A stretch of DNA of 64,000 bases from Paenibacillus silvisoli (GTDB lineage Bacteria; Bacillota; Bacilli; Paenibacillales; Paenibacillaceae): NCBI RefSeq assembly GCF_030866765.1, contig NZ_CP133017.1, positions 3,268,001 through 3,332,000 of the forward strand, read 5' to 3'. The notes below the pieces were generated by a model. It had not been told where the DNA came from and did no database searches. It saw nothing but the letters and a program-made list of their open reading frames with translations. Within the stretch, counting starts at the first letter, position 1. Every line of letters starts with the position of its first letter. A program made the position numbers and the translations under genes. Shown here one piece after another: positions 15,399 through 23,597 of the stretch.

Positions 15399-15452
15399 TT
15401 TAGTTGTCCTCCAATATGTTTAATGTGGTTAAATATACTCGTGCGGAATCAA

Positions 15453-16661
15453 TCAAGCCGCTGCCTGGTTTGTCTGATCCCGTCGATCCTTCATCTCCAG
15501 CAATCGTGCCCAAGCCGTGAGCCCGACGGCTCCCAAGACCATCAAAGCGCCAATCCACGTCGTATGAATCAGTCCGATGGAATCGGCCACGACGCCTCCT
15601 AAATAAGCGCCTATTGCGATGCCGGCATTAAATGCGGCGATATTGACCGCGGACGCGACGTCTTTCGCTTCCGGCGCAAACCGCTCCGCGAGCATGACTA
15701 CGTACACTTGAAGGCCTGGCACGTTCATGAAGGCGAACAAGCCCATGAAGAAGATCGTAATCAAGCCCGCCGCTTGAAATGGCGCGGTGAAATTCAATAC
15801 GAACAATACGACCGCTTGAATGACAAACATATAGAACAATGCCGTAATGGGATTGCGATTCGCCGCTTTCCCGCCGATGACATTGCCAAGCGCAATAGCG
15901 ATGCCGTACACAAGCAGGATGACGGCAACCGATTTTTCACTGAATCCGGTTATTACGTGAAGCAAAGGGGATAAATAAGTAAAAACGACGAACGTGCCTC
16001 CGTACCCAAGCGCCGTAATTGCAAAAGACAACAGCAATCTGCCATTCGTAATCAGCTTCAGCTGAGCGCTAATCCGAATTTTGGCGCTTGGACGAAGCGA
16101 CGACGAAATCAATACCGTATTCGCGATTAAAGCGATCACGCCAAGCGCCACAATCGCTGCGAAGGCCGCGCGCCAGCCCATCAGCTGACCGATGCAGGTG
16201 CCAAGCGGAACGCCGGTTACGGTCGCGACGGTCAGACCGGAAAACATGATCGAAATCGCGCTCGCCCGGCGATGCTCCGGTACCAAATCGGCCGCGATCG
16301 TCGATCCGATCGACATAAATACGCCATGCGACAAAGCGGATATCATCCGTGCCGCCAGCAGCATCTCAATGCTGCCCGACAACGCAGCCATCAGGTTTCC
16401 GGCAATGAATACCGCCATTACCCACAGAAGCAGCGTCTTGCGCGGAATGGAAGCGGTCAGCGACGTGAGTACCGGCGCGCCGAACGTGACGCCTAACGCA
16501 TATAAAGTGACGGTTAGTCCGGCGGTCGCTACCGGTATTTGAAAGTCATCGGCGATCAGGGGCAGCAGCCCGACGCTGATGAACTCGGTCGTTCCTATGG
16601 CAAACGCGCATACCGCAAGCGCTAGTAAAGCCAACATGTTCGTTCTGTTTTCGCGTGACAT
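15453..16661 (-). CDS. MFS efflux transporter (DHA1, AraJ/YdhP type)
   Basis: A 402-residue drug/sugar-type exporter with 12 transmembrane segments. Helix 1 carries A-I-G-T-T-E-F-I-S-V-G-L-L-P. The helix 2-3 region has G-V-T-F-G-A-P-V-L-T-S, the helix 4 region G-V-F-M-S-I-G-S-T-I-A-A-D-L-V-P, and helix 5 carries the antiporter motif C style G-V-P-L-G-T-C-I-G-Q-L-M-G-W-R. A Shine-Dalgarno (TTAGGAGTG) precedes the ATG. It is divergent from the HxlR regulator at 16808 and followed by an aldo/keto reductase; regulator-efflux-reductase clusters of this kind usually answer to toxic small molecules. Confidence 0.87.
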   Translation of the reverse strand: MSRENRTNMLALLALAVCAFAIGTTEFISVGLLPLIADDFQIPVATAGLTVTLYALGVTFGAPVLTSLTASIPRKTLLLWVMAVFIAGNLMAALSGSIEMLLAARMISALSHGVFMSIGSTIAADLVPEHRRASAISIMFSGLTVATVTGVPLGTCIGQLMGWRAAFAAIVALGVIALIANTVLISSSLRPSAKIRISAQLKLITNGRLLLSFAITALGYGGTFVVFTYLSPLLHVITGFSEKSVAVILLVYGIAIALGNVIGGKAANRNPITALFYMFVIQAVVLFVLNFTAPFQAAGLITIFFMGLFAFMNVPGLQVYVVMLAERFAPEAKDVASAVNIAAFNAGIAIGAYLGGVVADSIGLIHTTWIGALMVLGAVGLTAWARLLEMKDRRDQTNQAAA

Positions 16662-16738
16662 GGTTTCACTCCTAATTTACAAACGTCTATGAAGTCCGGC
16701 CGGTGAATGTTATTATGAATGATGCCCTTCGGATTGGA

Positions 16739-16778
16739 TAGTACGTACTTTTTTGTATTATAGGCACTAAAAAGTTCC
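16739..16778. promoter_or_regulatory. Putative HxlR operator in the divergent promoter region
   Basis: The palindrome AGTACGTACT begins at 16740. Then ACTTTTT (16747-16753) and AAAAAGT (16769-16775) form a seven-base inverted repeat around GTATTATAG. It lies between two divergent starts next to an HxlR-type gene, where regulator binding is expected. HxlR proteins often bind TACT/AGTA-rich dyads. Confidence 0.45.
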
Positions 16779-16807
16779 TATGGGAGTCAGCTAGGGGGAA
16801 ACAGGAA

Positions 16808-17182
16808 GTGGAGAAAGAAGCAACGAGGAAGAAATACAATATCTCCGTCGAGGCCACGTTGGAGGTCATCGGCGGGAAGTGGAAATGCGTGATACTGTGC
16901 CACCTCACGCACGGGCGAAAACGGACAAGCGACTTGAAGCGCCTGATGCCAAGCATCACGCAAAAGATGTTAACCCAGCAGCTGCGGGAGCTGGAGGAGG
17001 ACGGCGTCGTCAATCGGATCGTCTACAATCAAGTGCCTCCCAGGGTGGAATACGAGCTTAGCGAGTACGGCTTGAGCTTGGAATCGATTTTGAATGCGCT
17101 ATGCAATTGGGGCGAGACGCATATCATTAAGAAGTATGGCGACAAGTACGCCGTACTGGAAGACAGTATTTTGAATCAATAG
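16808..17182 (+). CDS. HxlR-family winged-helix regulator
   Basis: A 124-residue dimeric DNA-binding protein. The family core is clear: I-S-V-E-A-T-L-E-V-I-G-G-K-W-K-C-V-I-L-C-H-L at the N-terminus, R-T-S-D-L-K-R-L-M-P-S-I-T-Q-K-M-L-T-Q-Q-L-R-E-L-E-E-D-G-V-V as recognition helix and wing, then P-P-R-V-E-Y-E-L-S-E-Y-G. A cysteine near residue 22 sits where HypR/YodB-type members place their redox sensor. The GTG start follows AGGGGGAAACAG. It is divergent from the MFS-reductase operon and is its likely repressor. Confidence 0.9.
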   Translation: MEKEATRKKYNISVEATLEVIGGKWKCVILCHLTHGRKRTSDLKRLMPSITQKMLTQQLRELEEDGVVNRIVYNQVPPRVEYELSEYGLSLESILNALCNWGETHIIKKYGDKYAVLEDSILNQ

Positions 17183-17208
17183 GCATGTAATCGTATGCGA
17201 TCGATACT

Positions 17209-17393
17209 CTAACGGTTGCTTGAGAGCTTATTCGGGTAAAAACTAGCCATTCTTAGATCTAACGGTTGCCATAGCGCTTATTTGGCCCAAATCGAACCAA
17301 TTCGCTGCCGAAATCGTCAAATAGGCTCTCTGGCAACCGTTAGAATTTCAAAAGTGTTTTTTTAGGCAAATTAGCCAACATGACAACCGTTAG
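17209..17393. repeat. 185-bp nested palindromic intergenic element, copy 1
   Basis: CTAACGGTTG occurs at 17209 and 17259 and its complement CAACCGTTAG ends at 17343 and 17393, giving an outer and an inner inverted repeat. The inner arms, 26 bases each, match at 23 positions and include the GCTTATTTG-like blocks. Copy 2 at 34501-34685 has exactly the same length and the same four motif offsets (0, +50, +134, +184) but differs in the spacers. Nothing in it looks coding. It could be a MITE-like or REP-like element. Confidence 0.85.
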
Positions 17394-17410
17394 CGATCTA
17401 CAAGTAAGCC

Positions 17411-17436
17411 CGAACCCTTCATTAGGGTTCTTTTTT
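17411..17436 (+). terminator. Intrinsic terminator downstream of hxlR and repeat copy 1
   Basis: GAACCC (17412-17417) pairs with GGGTTC (17425-17430) and is followed by TTTTTTATTT. The stem is short but the T-run is good. Together with the repeat it accounts for most of the 17183-17532 interval, which holds no gene. Confidence 0.7.
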
Positions 17437-17532
17437 ATTTCTAGCAGACCGCATCCGGTACAATCTGATACTATGAAACTGTTGGTTATTATTGGATTGC
17501 CCCAAGGCATTCCATAGGAGTTGACGAGCGGA

Positions 17533-18978
17533 ATGATGAGCGAAAATCGTTTGCCAAGATCGACGCCGGAAGAACAGGGCGTATCATCCGGCGCGATCCT
17601 TGATTTTCTGAACGGCATTCGCGATAACGGTTGGGAGGTTCACGACTTCATGCTGCTTCGGCACGGGCATGTCGTTGCCGAAGGCTGGTGGGCGCCATAT
17701 CGAAGCGACATCCCGCATGCCCTCTATTCGATGAGTAAAAGCATCGTCTCGACGGCAATCGGCTTCGCCGTGTCGGAAGGGCTGCTGTCCTTGGACGATC
17801 GGATTGTCGAGCTTTTTCCGGAGGATGTACCGGAGATTGTATCGGAGAACTTGTCTGCGATGACGATCCGGCATTTGCTCATGATGGCGACAGGGCATGC
17901 GGTCAATGTTCCGACATGGACTTGCGAGAGCGGCAATTGGGTGAGGCTTTTCCTTGAAACACCGGTTGAGCACCAGCCGGGCACTCATTTCGTCTATAAC
18001 ACATGCGCCACCTATGTTCTGTGCGCTGCCATACTTCGCAAGTGCGGCCAGTCCATCGACGAATATCTGAACGAGAGGTTATTCCGTCCGCTCGGATGGT
18101 CCGACGTGAAGTGGGATCGTTGTCCGCGCGGGATCGCGTACGCGGGCTTGCGCTTTACGCTGACCAGCGAAGAAGTCGCGAAGCTTGGACAGCTTTACTT
18201 GCAGCGCGGTCACTGGAATGGCAGTCAGCTGCTGCCCGCGAGCTGGATCGACGAGGCGACAGCGTATCAAATCGCCAACGGCAATGAAGAAGACAACGAT
18301 TTTACGCAAGGCTACGGCTATCAATTTTGGCGGTGCCGGCACAATACGTACCGAGCGGACGGCGCATTCGGCCAATTTTGCCTCGTGATGCCGGAGCAAG
18401 ACGCCGTCCTTGCCGTTTTCTCCGGAACCGATGCCAAGGAGGACTTGGTTAACTCGATTTGGGGGACACTGCTGCCAGGTATTTCATACGAGAAGCTGCC
18501 TCCGAATGAACGCACCTACACCGAATTTACCGAACGCTTAAACAATCTTCGACTCGATATCTGCCTCGATGGAATTGCTTCTGCGTTCGAGTCGCAAATC
18601 CATGGTCGTGCTTATGAACTGGAGCCGAATAGGGAACGCAACGAATCGCTAGCCTTCCTTTTCGATGATCATGCGGCAGAGCTTGTCATTCGCAACAATT
18701 ATGGGGAACAGAGCGTGGGCGTTGGACGGCATTCGTGGCAGAAAAGCCATCTACGCGTAACTGAGCCGGGCGAAGGCATGGCCATGGTAATCGCCGGATG
18801 CTTCCGATGGAGCGGCGATCGCACGCTGGAGGTTCATCTCGTTTTTGTGGAGACGTCGTTCAGTCACAGGTATGTTTTCCGTTTTGAAGAGGGCAGGCTG
18901 GAGCTTGCCATGTCTTCGAACCTGGTTTGGGATTGGCTGACGAATGATGTTCTCGTCATCCATGGTCACATCCGATAG
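17533..18978 (+). CDS. Serine hydrolase, class C beta-lactamase/penicillin-binding fold
   Basis: A protein of about 481 residues. The N-terminal 330 form the beta-lactamase-like domain: catalytic S66-M-S-K69 (in L-Y-S-M-S-K-S-I) with the usual H-x-L-L-M-M-A-T-G-H later. The second motif, normally Y-x-N, reads Y155-N-T here. The C-terminal 150 residues are a beta-rich domain of the kind found in many Paenibacillus serine hydrolases (W-S-G-D-R-T-L-E-V-H-L-V-F-V-E-T). There is no signal peptide, so it is cytosolic. Two in-frame ATGs at 17533 and 17536 follow TAGGAG; a TTG at 17521 is less likely. Esterase or amidase activity is likely, the substrate unknown. Confidence 0.85.
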   Translation: MMSENRLPRSTPEEQGVSSGAILDFLNGIRDNGWEVHDFMLLRHGHVVAEGWWAPYRSDIPHALYSMSKSIVSTAIGFAVSEGLLSLDDRIVELFPEDVPEIVSENLSAMTIRHLLMMATGHAVNVPTWTCESGNWVRLFLETPVEHQPGTHFVYNTCATYVLCAAILRKCGQSIDEYLNERLFRPLGWSDVKWDRCPRGIAYAGLRFTLTSEEVAKLGQLYLQRGHWNGSQLLPASWIDEATAYQIANGNEEDNDFTQGYGYQFWRCRHNTYRADGAFGQFCLVMPEQDAVLAVFSGTDAKEDLVNSIWGTLLPGISYEKLPPNERTYTEFTERLNNLRLDICLDGIASAFESQIHGRAYELEPNRERNESLAFLFDDHAAELVIRNNYGEQSVGVGRHSWQKSHLRVTEPGEGMAMVIAGCFRWSGDRTLEVHLVFVETSFSHRYVFRFEEGRLELAMSSNLVWDWLTNDVLVIHGHIR

Positions 18979-19046
18979 CATCTGGTATTATATTCCATCC
19001 GGAGAATGGGCAAATTGATAATGTCATTCGAAGGAGGGGGAAGAGG

Positions 19047-19547
19047 ATGCCTGAAGTCATCGGCGTGAGCAGCTGGATTATTGCCGGCTGGGTATGGGGA
19101 GATTGGCGGAACTGGCGTAAATACGAGAGCACGATCCTCTTTATGATTTTGTTGGATACGCTCTACTATTATGTTTCGCAGGATCACAGGCTTTGGACGC
19201 TGGAGCCGCAGGCGCCGTTTCGTACCGAGTTCGCGGCATTGCTTGGCGAATTCATCGTTTTCGCCAGCGCGGTGCTCATGTTTCTGGGCCGTTTCCCTAA
19301 GGGGCTGAAACAAGGGCTGTTATGGACGCTATTGTGGATTGCGATTTTTTCGGCAAACGAAGCCTTGCTGCTTGTGACCGGCACTTTTAGCTATTCGAAT
19401 GGATGGACGCTCTTTGACTCCATTGTTTTCTGCTTTCTTATGTTTCCCGTACTTCGACTCCATCACGTAAAGCCGCTTGCAGCTTACGCGCTAAGCATTC
19501 CGGCTTGCATCCTTTATATTTATTATTATAATATTTCTATTCATTAG
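19047..19547 (+). CDS. CBO0543-like membrane protein
   Basis: A 166-residue integral membrane protein with about five hydrophobic helices and conserved-looking loops G-D-W-R-N-W-R-K-Y-E-S-T-I-L and G-R-F-P-K-G-L-K-Q. The pattern fits the CBO0543 family, which is common in spore-forming Firmicutes and of unknown function. ATG follows GAAGGAGGGGGAAGAGG, an unusually rich site. A compact terminator follows. Similar proteins are often present in several copies per Paenibacillus genome. Confidence 0.7.
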   Translation: MPEVIGVSSWIIAGWVWGDWRNWRKYESTILFMILLDTLYYYVSQDHRLWTLEPQAPFRTEFAALLGEFIVFASAVLMFLGRFPKGLKQGLLWTLLWIAIFSANEALLLVTGTFSYSNGWTLFDSIVFCFLMFPVLRLHHVKPLAAYALSIPACILYIYYYNISIH

Positions 19548-19548
19548 T

Positions 19549-19572
19549 CCCGCGAAATCCGCGGGCTTTTTC
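19549..19572 (+). terminator. Intrinsic terminator
   Basis: CCCGCG pairs with CGCGGG around a short AT-containing loop and runs into CTTTTTC. Confidence 0.82.
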
Positions 19573-19591
19573 ATGCAGGGGAGCGATAGCT

Positions 19592-20778
19592 ATGGCGCGT
19601 GTATTATTTATAAACGGTGGTTCAGAAGGACATATCAATCCAACGATTGGCGTCGTGCGAGAGCTTATCACGCGAGGGGAGGAGGTCGTATACGTTTGCA
19701 TCGAAGCCTATCGGGAGCGAATCGAGAAGACGGGAGCGACGGTACTGACGTTCGACGATCAGAAATTTGTTCAAGCCTTCATTTCGGGAGGCAGAAGCTA
19801 TGTCCTTGAACGAATTAACGGTCTCTTGCTCACGGCTGATGTCGTCATTCCAAGCGTGCTTGGGCAGATCGAAGGTCAGCATTTTGACTACATCATCCAC
19901 GATTCCATGTTCGGCTGCGGACGCATCCTTGCCCAAATGCTGAAGCTTCCGGCCATCAGCTCCTGCACGACATTCGCGCATTCGGAAGATGCATTTGAGA
20001 GCATGCTGGAGCAATTTAAAGCAACGGTAGCGCCAGAAGCGGCGAACCCGATCTACGAGCGATTTCAGCATCTAACGGCAACGGTGCAGCAAAAATACGG
20101 CGTGCAAATTGAGTCCCCGTACGAAGTATTTTGCAATCCGGCGCCCTTACGATCGTTTATACGACGAAGGCGTTTCAGCCTGATGGAGGATTCGACTCCT
20201 CCTACAAGTTTGTAGGGCCGTCCATCGCTGCGAGATCCGCTCATGACAACCTTGACCTGGCGACAATCGATGGGAAGAGCATCATCTACATATCGCTGGG
20301 TACCGTTTTTAACCGTACCGCCAAGTTCTATAAGCTTTGCATCCAGGCATTGGGAAACTCCGAGCACACGGTCGTCATGTCGATCGGAAGGAATACCGAC
20401 CCTGCGGAGTTGGGCGAAATACCAGCAAACTTTATCGTTAAAGCGTATGTTCCGCAAACGGAGCTGCTCCGGCACGCGAAATGCTTCATTACGCACGGCG
20501 GCATGAACAGCACCCATGAAGCGCTGTATGAAGGCGTACCGCTCATCGTAATTCCGCAGAGCGCGGATCAGCCGATCATTGCCCGGCAAATCGCAGCGGT
20601 CGGAGCCGGTATTCCGTTGCAGATGCAGAGCTTGACGACAGATGAGCTTCGCGAAGCGGTCCATCGACTGTTAAGCGATTCCTCGTTTAAGGAACCCGTG
20701 GCTGCGATGCAGCAGTCGTTGCGGGCAAGCGGCGGGGCTCGTCTAGCCGTGGATGAGATTTTCAACTATACGCGGTAG
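19592..20778 (+). pseudogene. MGT-type macrolide/flavonoid glycosyltransferase with a one-base frameshift
   Basis: Two overlapping frames together make one GT1 UDP-glycosyltransferase of the YjiC/YojK type. Frame one (19592-20215) gives the N-terminal acceptor domain from V-L-F-I-N-G-G-S-E-G-H-I-N-P-T to S-P-Y-E-V-F-C-N-P-A-P. Frame two gives the donor domain from T-I-V-Y-T-T-K-A-F-Q-P through I-Y-I-S-L-G-T-V-F and the sugar-nucleotide signature F-I-T-H-G-G-M-N-S-T-H-E-A-L. Adding one base at the C-run 20144-20146 would join them exactly as P-A-P-L-T-I-V-Y-T-T. Either the gene is broken or the run is a sequencing error. No other lesion is seen, so the loss, if real, is recent. Confidence 0.85.
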
Positions 20779-20788
20779 GATAACAAAT

Positions 20789-20838
20789 AAGCGGCAGGCA
20801 GGACTTCAAGCAATCGGTCCATGGCTGCCGCTTTTTAT
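20789..20838 (+). terminator. Intrinsic terminator
   Basis: AAGCGGCAG pairs with CTGCCGCTT across a larger loop and runs into TTTTATTT. It also faces the converging minus-strand gene. Confidence 0.75.
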
Positions 20839-20858
20839 TTAATGCAGTTAATCGAGAC

Positions 20859-21248
20859 TCAACGGATCGAATCTAACGCCCGTCTGACTTTCTTTGCGAA
20901 CAGAAGCGGTCGGTCAACGGATTCTATATTGACATAAATGAGCTGCGGCCGATCGAAGAGCCATTCATTGTGAACGGACGATACTTTAATGCCCTGTTTG
21001 CGGATGGCGGAAAGGAAGGGATTGACTTCTTTTTGCAGGAAAGCCGCCCTGCCTAAGCATAGCGCTCTGCCGGTTCCGGCATGGAACGATTCGAACGAAA
21101 ACGATGACGTGACGCCGAACGCTTTGCCCATTATCGTTGCCCGTATTTGACTCCGATTGATGGTCGCCACGCATTTACCGCCTGCGAAGCCGGATTGACC
21201 GCCAATGATCGCGGCGAAGCGATCACAAAGCGAACCGTTATTGGCCAT
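20859..21248 (-). CDS. DUF1259 (LppY/LpqO-like) protein
   Basis: A 129-residue protein with the DUF1259 pattern: L-C-D-R-F-A-A-I-I-G-G-Q-S-G-F-A-G-G-K-C-V-A-T-I-N-R, then S-S-F-S-F-E-S-F, G-R-A-L-C-L-G-R-A-A-F-L-Q-K-E-V-N-P-F-L and the well conserved V-S-S-V-H-N-E-W-L-F-D-R-P-Q-L-I-Y-V-N-I-E. Actinobacterial homologues (LppY/LpqO) have two such domains and a lipoprotein signal; this one is a single domain without a signal. The start at 21248 follows AGGAGGT, while the longer frame upstream lacks one. The function is unknown. Confidence 0.75.
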   Translation of the reverse strand: MANNGSLCDRFAAIIGGQSGFAGGKCVATINRSQIRATIMGKAFGVTSSFSFESFHAGTGRALCLGRAAFLQKEVNPFLSAIRKQGIKVSSVHNEWLFDRPQLIYVNIESVDRPLLFAKKVRRALDSIR

Positions 21249-21437
21249 GACTCGTACCTCCTCTTTTTCTAGATATGGTATGTGCGCTTGATGAGGAGGG
21301 AAACGGGTTAGCACCTAAGACGACAAGCCTCCGCTCAGTCCAAAAATCGTATCATTGTCCATATGATTTCGTTCAGCTATTGACTATACTTCTTCACATA
21401 ATCAATGGATTCGAAGAAGAGGGGATGAGCAGCAGTC

Positions 21438-22595
21438 ATGTCGGACGTAAAAATTACGGGGGTTGAAACGATTTTGTTATCCCGGATGCATGAGCCGGAA
21501 ATCCAATGGAAGACGTCGACGTTCCGGACGATCAAAGCGGAAGCGGCCATCGTGGTCATTCGCACCGATGCCGGCGTTACGGGAATTGGGGAAGCCTGCG
21601 CCTATGGCGTACCCGGACTTATTAGCGACATGGTAAGGAGAGTAAGCCCGCTGCTTGTCGGACGCGATCCGAGAGATCCTTCCATCGTGCTGCATCCGAA
21701 CGGTCATACTTGGGCTTACGATTGCGCGATTTCGGGCATCGATTGCGCGCTATGGGACATTCGCGGGAAGCTAGCCGGCAAACCGGTCGCGCAGCTGCTA
21801 TCGCCGAATCCAATAAACAAAGTGCGGCTGTATGCGTCCGGAGGCTGCAGCTATGATTGGAGAGACCGGCCGGAGCAGCTGATCGAAGAAGCGCTATCTT
21901 ATATTGCCGAAGGCTACGAGGTGTTCAAGTTCAGAGTCGGCACGCATTGGGCCTGGGATGGCGTGACCGTGGACCGTATGCTCGGTCTGATCCGCGAGCT
22001 GTCCCAAGAGGTGAACGGCCGCATGGAGCTAGCGATCGACGGCAATCAGCGGCTAACGGAAGAGGTCGCGCTTGCGCTCGGCAAAGGTCTGGATCAAATC
22101 GGCGGCTTCAAATGGTTCGAGGAGCCGATTCCTCAGAAGGACGTGGATGGCTATGCAAGGCTTAACGCAGCGCTGGACGTTCCCGTTTCCGGCGGCGAGC
22201 AATACACGACCATTGAGCAGTTCATTCCTTACATGGAGCGAAAAGCGTATTCCATCATCCAGCAGGATGCGGGAATTTGCGGCATTACCGCAGGGATGAG
22301 CATTGCGAGGTTCGGCATGGAATACGGCGTGCCGACGATTCCCCATAACTGGCACAACGGCGTCATGACGATGGCGAACGCGCATCTGGTCGCCGCGCTG
22401 CCCGAACCGATCCTCGTGGAATTATGCCGCATTCAAGGCCCGATGCAATGGGGGATGGTGAAGGAAAGCCCGACTATTCAAGGCGGCTGGCTCGAGCTCC
22501 CGGACAAACCCGGACTAGGCGTGGAACTGGCCGAGGATGTGCTGGAGCGGTACCCCTTCGTGGAAGGGAATTATTACGTTACGGTTGAACGATGA
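21438..22595 (+). CDS. Mandelate racemase/muconate lactonizing-type enolase-superfamily enzyme
   Basis: A 385-residue enolase-superfamily enzyme. The N-terminal capping domain (residues about 4-125) is followed by a TIM barrel with the base motif F-K-F-R-V-G, metal ligands in A-I-D-G-N-Q-R, W-F-E-E-P and S-G-G-E-Q, and I-P-H-N-W-H near the end, where the general-acid/base His sits in acid-sugar dehydratases. The K-x-R form with N-W-H suggests dehydration or racemisation of a sugar acid or amino-acid-like acid. ATG follows AGAGGGGATGAGC. It stands alone between a divergent gene and a strong terminator, so the context does not fix the substrate. Confidence 0.87.
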   Translation: MSDVKITGVETILLSRMHEPEIQWKTSTFRTIKAEAAIVVIRTDAGVTGIGEACAYGVPGLISDMVRRVSPLLVGRDPRDPSIVLHPNGHTWAYDCAISGIDCALWDIRGKLAGKPVAQLLSPNPINKVRLYASGGCSYDWRDRPEQLIEEALSYIAEGYEVFKFRVGTHWAWDGVTVDRMLGLIRELSQEVNGRMELAIDGNQRLTEEVALALGKGLDQIGGFKWFEEPIPQKDVDGYARLNAALDVPVSGGEQYTTIEQFIPYMERKAYSIIQQDAGICGITAGMSIARFGMEYGVPTIPHNWHNGVMTMANAHLVAALPEPILVELCRIQGPMQWGMVKESPTIQGGWLELPDKPGLGVELAEDVLERYPFVEGNYYVTVER

Positions 22596-22603
22596 TGAGG
22601 CAG

Positions 22604-22632
22604 AGATCCGCGGAAATCCGCGGATCTTTTTA
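22604..22632 (+). terminator. Intrinsic terminator
   Basis: AGATCCGCGG pairs perfectly with CCGCGGATCT around AAAT, followed by TTTTATTTT. Confidence 0.9.
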
Positions 22633-22670
22633 TTTTAGGCGGTTAAATAGTTTGAAAACATAAGGAATGC

Positions 22671-22761
22671 TTGACCTGCAGGGCGAATTGCTATATTCTC
22701 TGAGCAAATCATCTACTTTCCGCAAGCAGCTCATATAGATAGATCAAAGTTTCATGCTCAG
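22671..22761 (+). promoter_or_regulatory. Promoter and structured leader of the molybdenum hydroxylase operon (putative)
   Basis: TTGACC (22671-22676) and TATATT (22692-22697) form a sigma-A-like pair with a short 15-base spacer. Just after the likely start point, CTGAGCA (22700-22706) can pair with TGCTCAG (22755-22761), closing a leader of about 48 bases directly before the AAAGGGTG ribosome binding site. I do not recognise a known riboswitch class; it does not show the Moco motif as I know it. Confidence 0.35.
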
Positions 22762-22775
22762 AAAGGGTGTGAACC

Positions 22776-23597
22776 ATGGACCTCTATCCGCGACTAATCG
22801 CCTCCATCGAAAATCGCATTGGAGTTGCTTTCATCACCGTCACCGCCATCCGCCACCACCAGCATTCAGAGTGTCCAATGAAGGAAGCTCGCGAAGGAAC
22901 CAAGCTGCTCCTTTACTCCGACGGACATATAGAATGCGAGCACGAGCTCGCCATGGATGAATGGCAGCCTGTCTTGGATCATGCCAGGACGGCGCTGGCC
23001 CGGCAGCAATCCAAAGCCTTCCTCACACCGCTAAGCTGCTGCGAAATCGAGTATTTCGTGGATGTCTACCCGCCGCCGCTCCATCTCATCATCGCCGGAG
23101 CCGGCCATGTCGCCAGGCCATTGGCGGAAATGGGGAGCAAGCTCGGCTTCTATATCACGATCGTGTGCGATCGCCCCCAGTATGCGAATGCGGATCAATT
23201 TCCGTACGCGAATGAGATTGTATGCAAACCGTATCAGGACTATTTCGCAACGGTCGACGTCTCCGGCCAGCCTTACCTATTGCTCCTCACCCGCGGCCAT
23301 CAATACGATGTGGCGATCCTCCGTGAAATCATTCATCTTCCCGTTCCCTATATTGGCATGATTGGGAGCCGCAGACGCATCTCCGGCGTATTCTCGCAGC
23401 TTCGCGAGGAGCTTCCGGATGCGCAGTTTCAGCATATCTATGCCCCCGTCGGCCTCGATATCGGCGCGCAAACGCCGGAGGAGATCGCGATCAGCGTATT
23501 GGCGGAAATATTGCGGATTAAGAACCAAGCCTCCGGTCGCTCGCTAAAAGAAAAAATCGGTCATTACATCGTGGACCGGCAGGAGGGAGCGGGATGA
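22776..23597 (+). CDS. xdhC: XdhC family maturation protein (PucA-like)
   Basis: A 273-residue maturation factor for molybdenum hydroxylases. XdhC-type proteins bind molybdenum cofactor, aid its sulfuration and hand it to the apoenzyme. An N-terminal XdhC/CoxI part is followed by a Rossmann domain starting L-H-L-I-I-A-G-A-G-H-V-A-R-P-L-A, then G-M-I-G-S-R-R-R-I and I-Y-A-P-V-G-L-D-I-G-A-Q-T-P-E-E-I-A-I-S-V-L-A-E-I, both family hallmarks. It opens the operon and overlaps the next gene by ATGA. In B. subtilis, pucA holds this position ahead of pucB and the xanthine dehydrogenase subunits. Confidence 0.9.
   Translation: MDLYPRLIASIENRIGVAFITVTAIRHHQHSECPMKEAREGTKLLLYSDGHIECEHELAMDEWQPVLDHARTALARQQSKAFLTPLSCCEIEYFVDVYPPPLHLIIAGAGHVARPLAEMGSKLGFYITIVCDRPQYANADQFPYANEIVCKPYQDYFATVDVSGQPYLLLLTRGHQYDVAILREIIHLPVPYIGMIGSRRRISGVFSQLREELPDAQFQHIYAPVGLDIGAQTPEEIAISVLAEILRIKNQASGRSLKEKIGHYIVDRQEGAG

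Noticed and set aside
17183..17532. A CRISPR array because of repeated TAACGGTTG motifs
   Set aside because: Only four motifs, two of them inverted, with unequal spacing and no cas genes; it is a nested palindrome.
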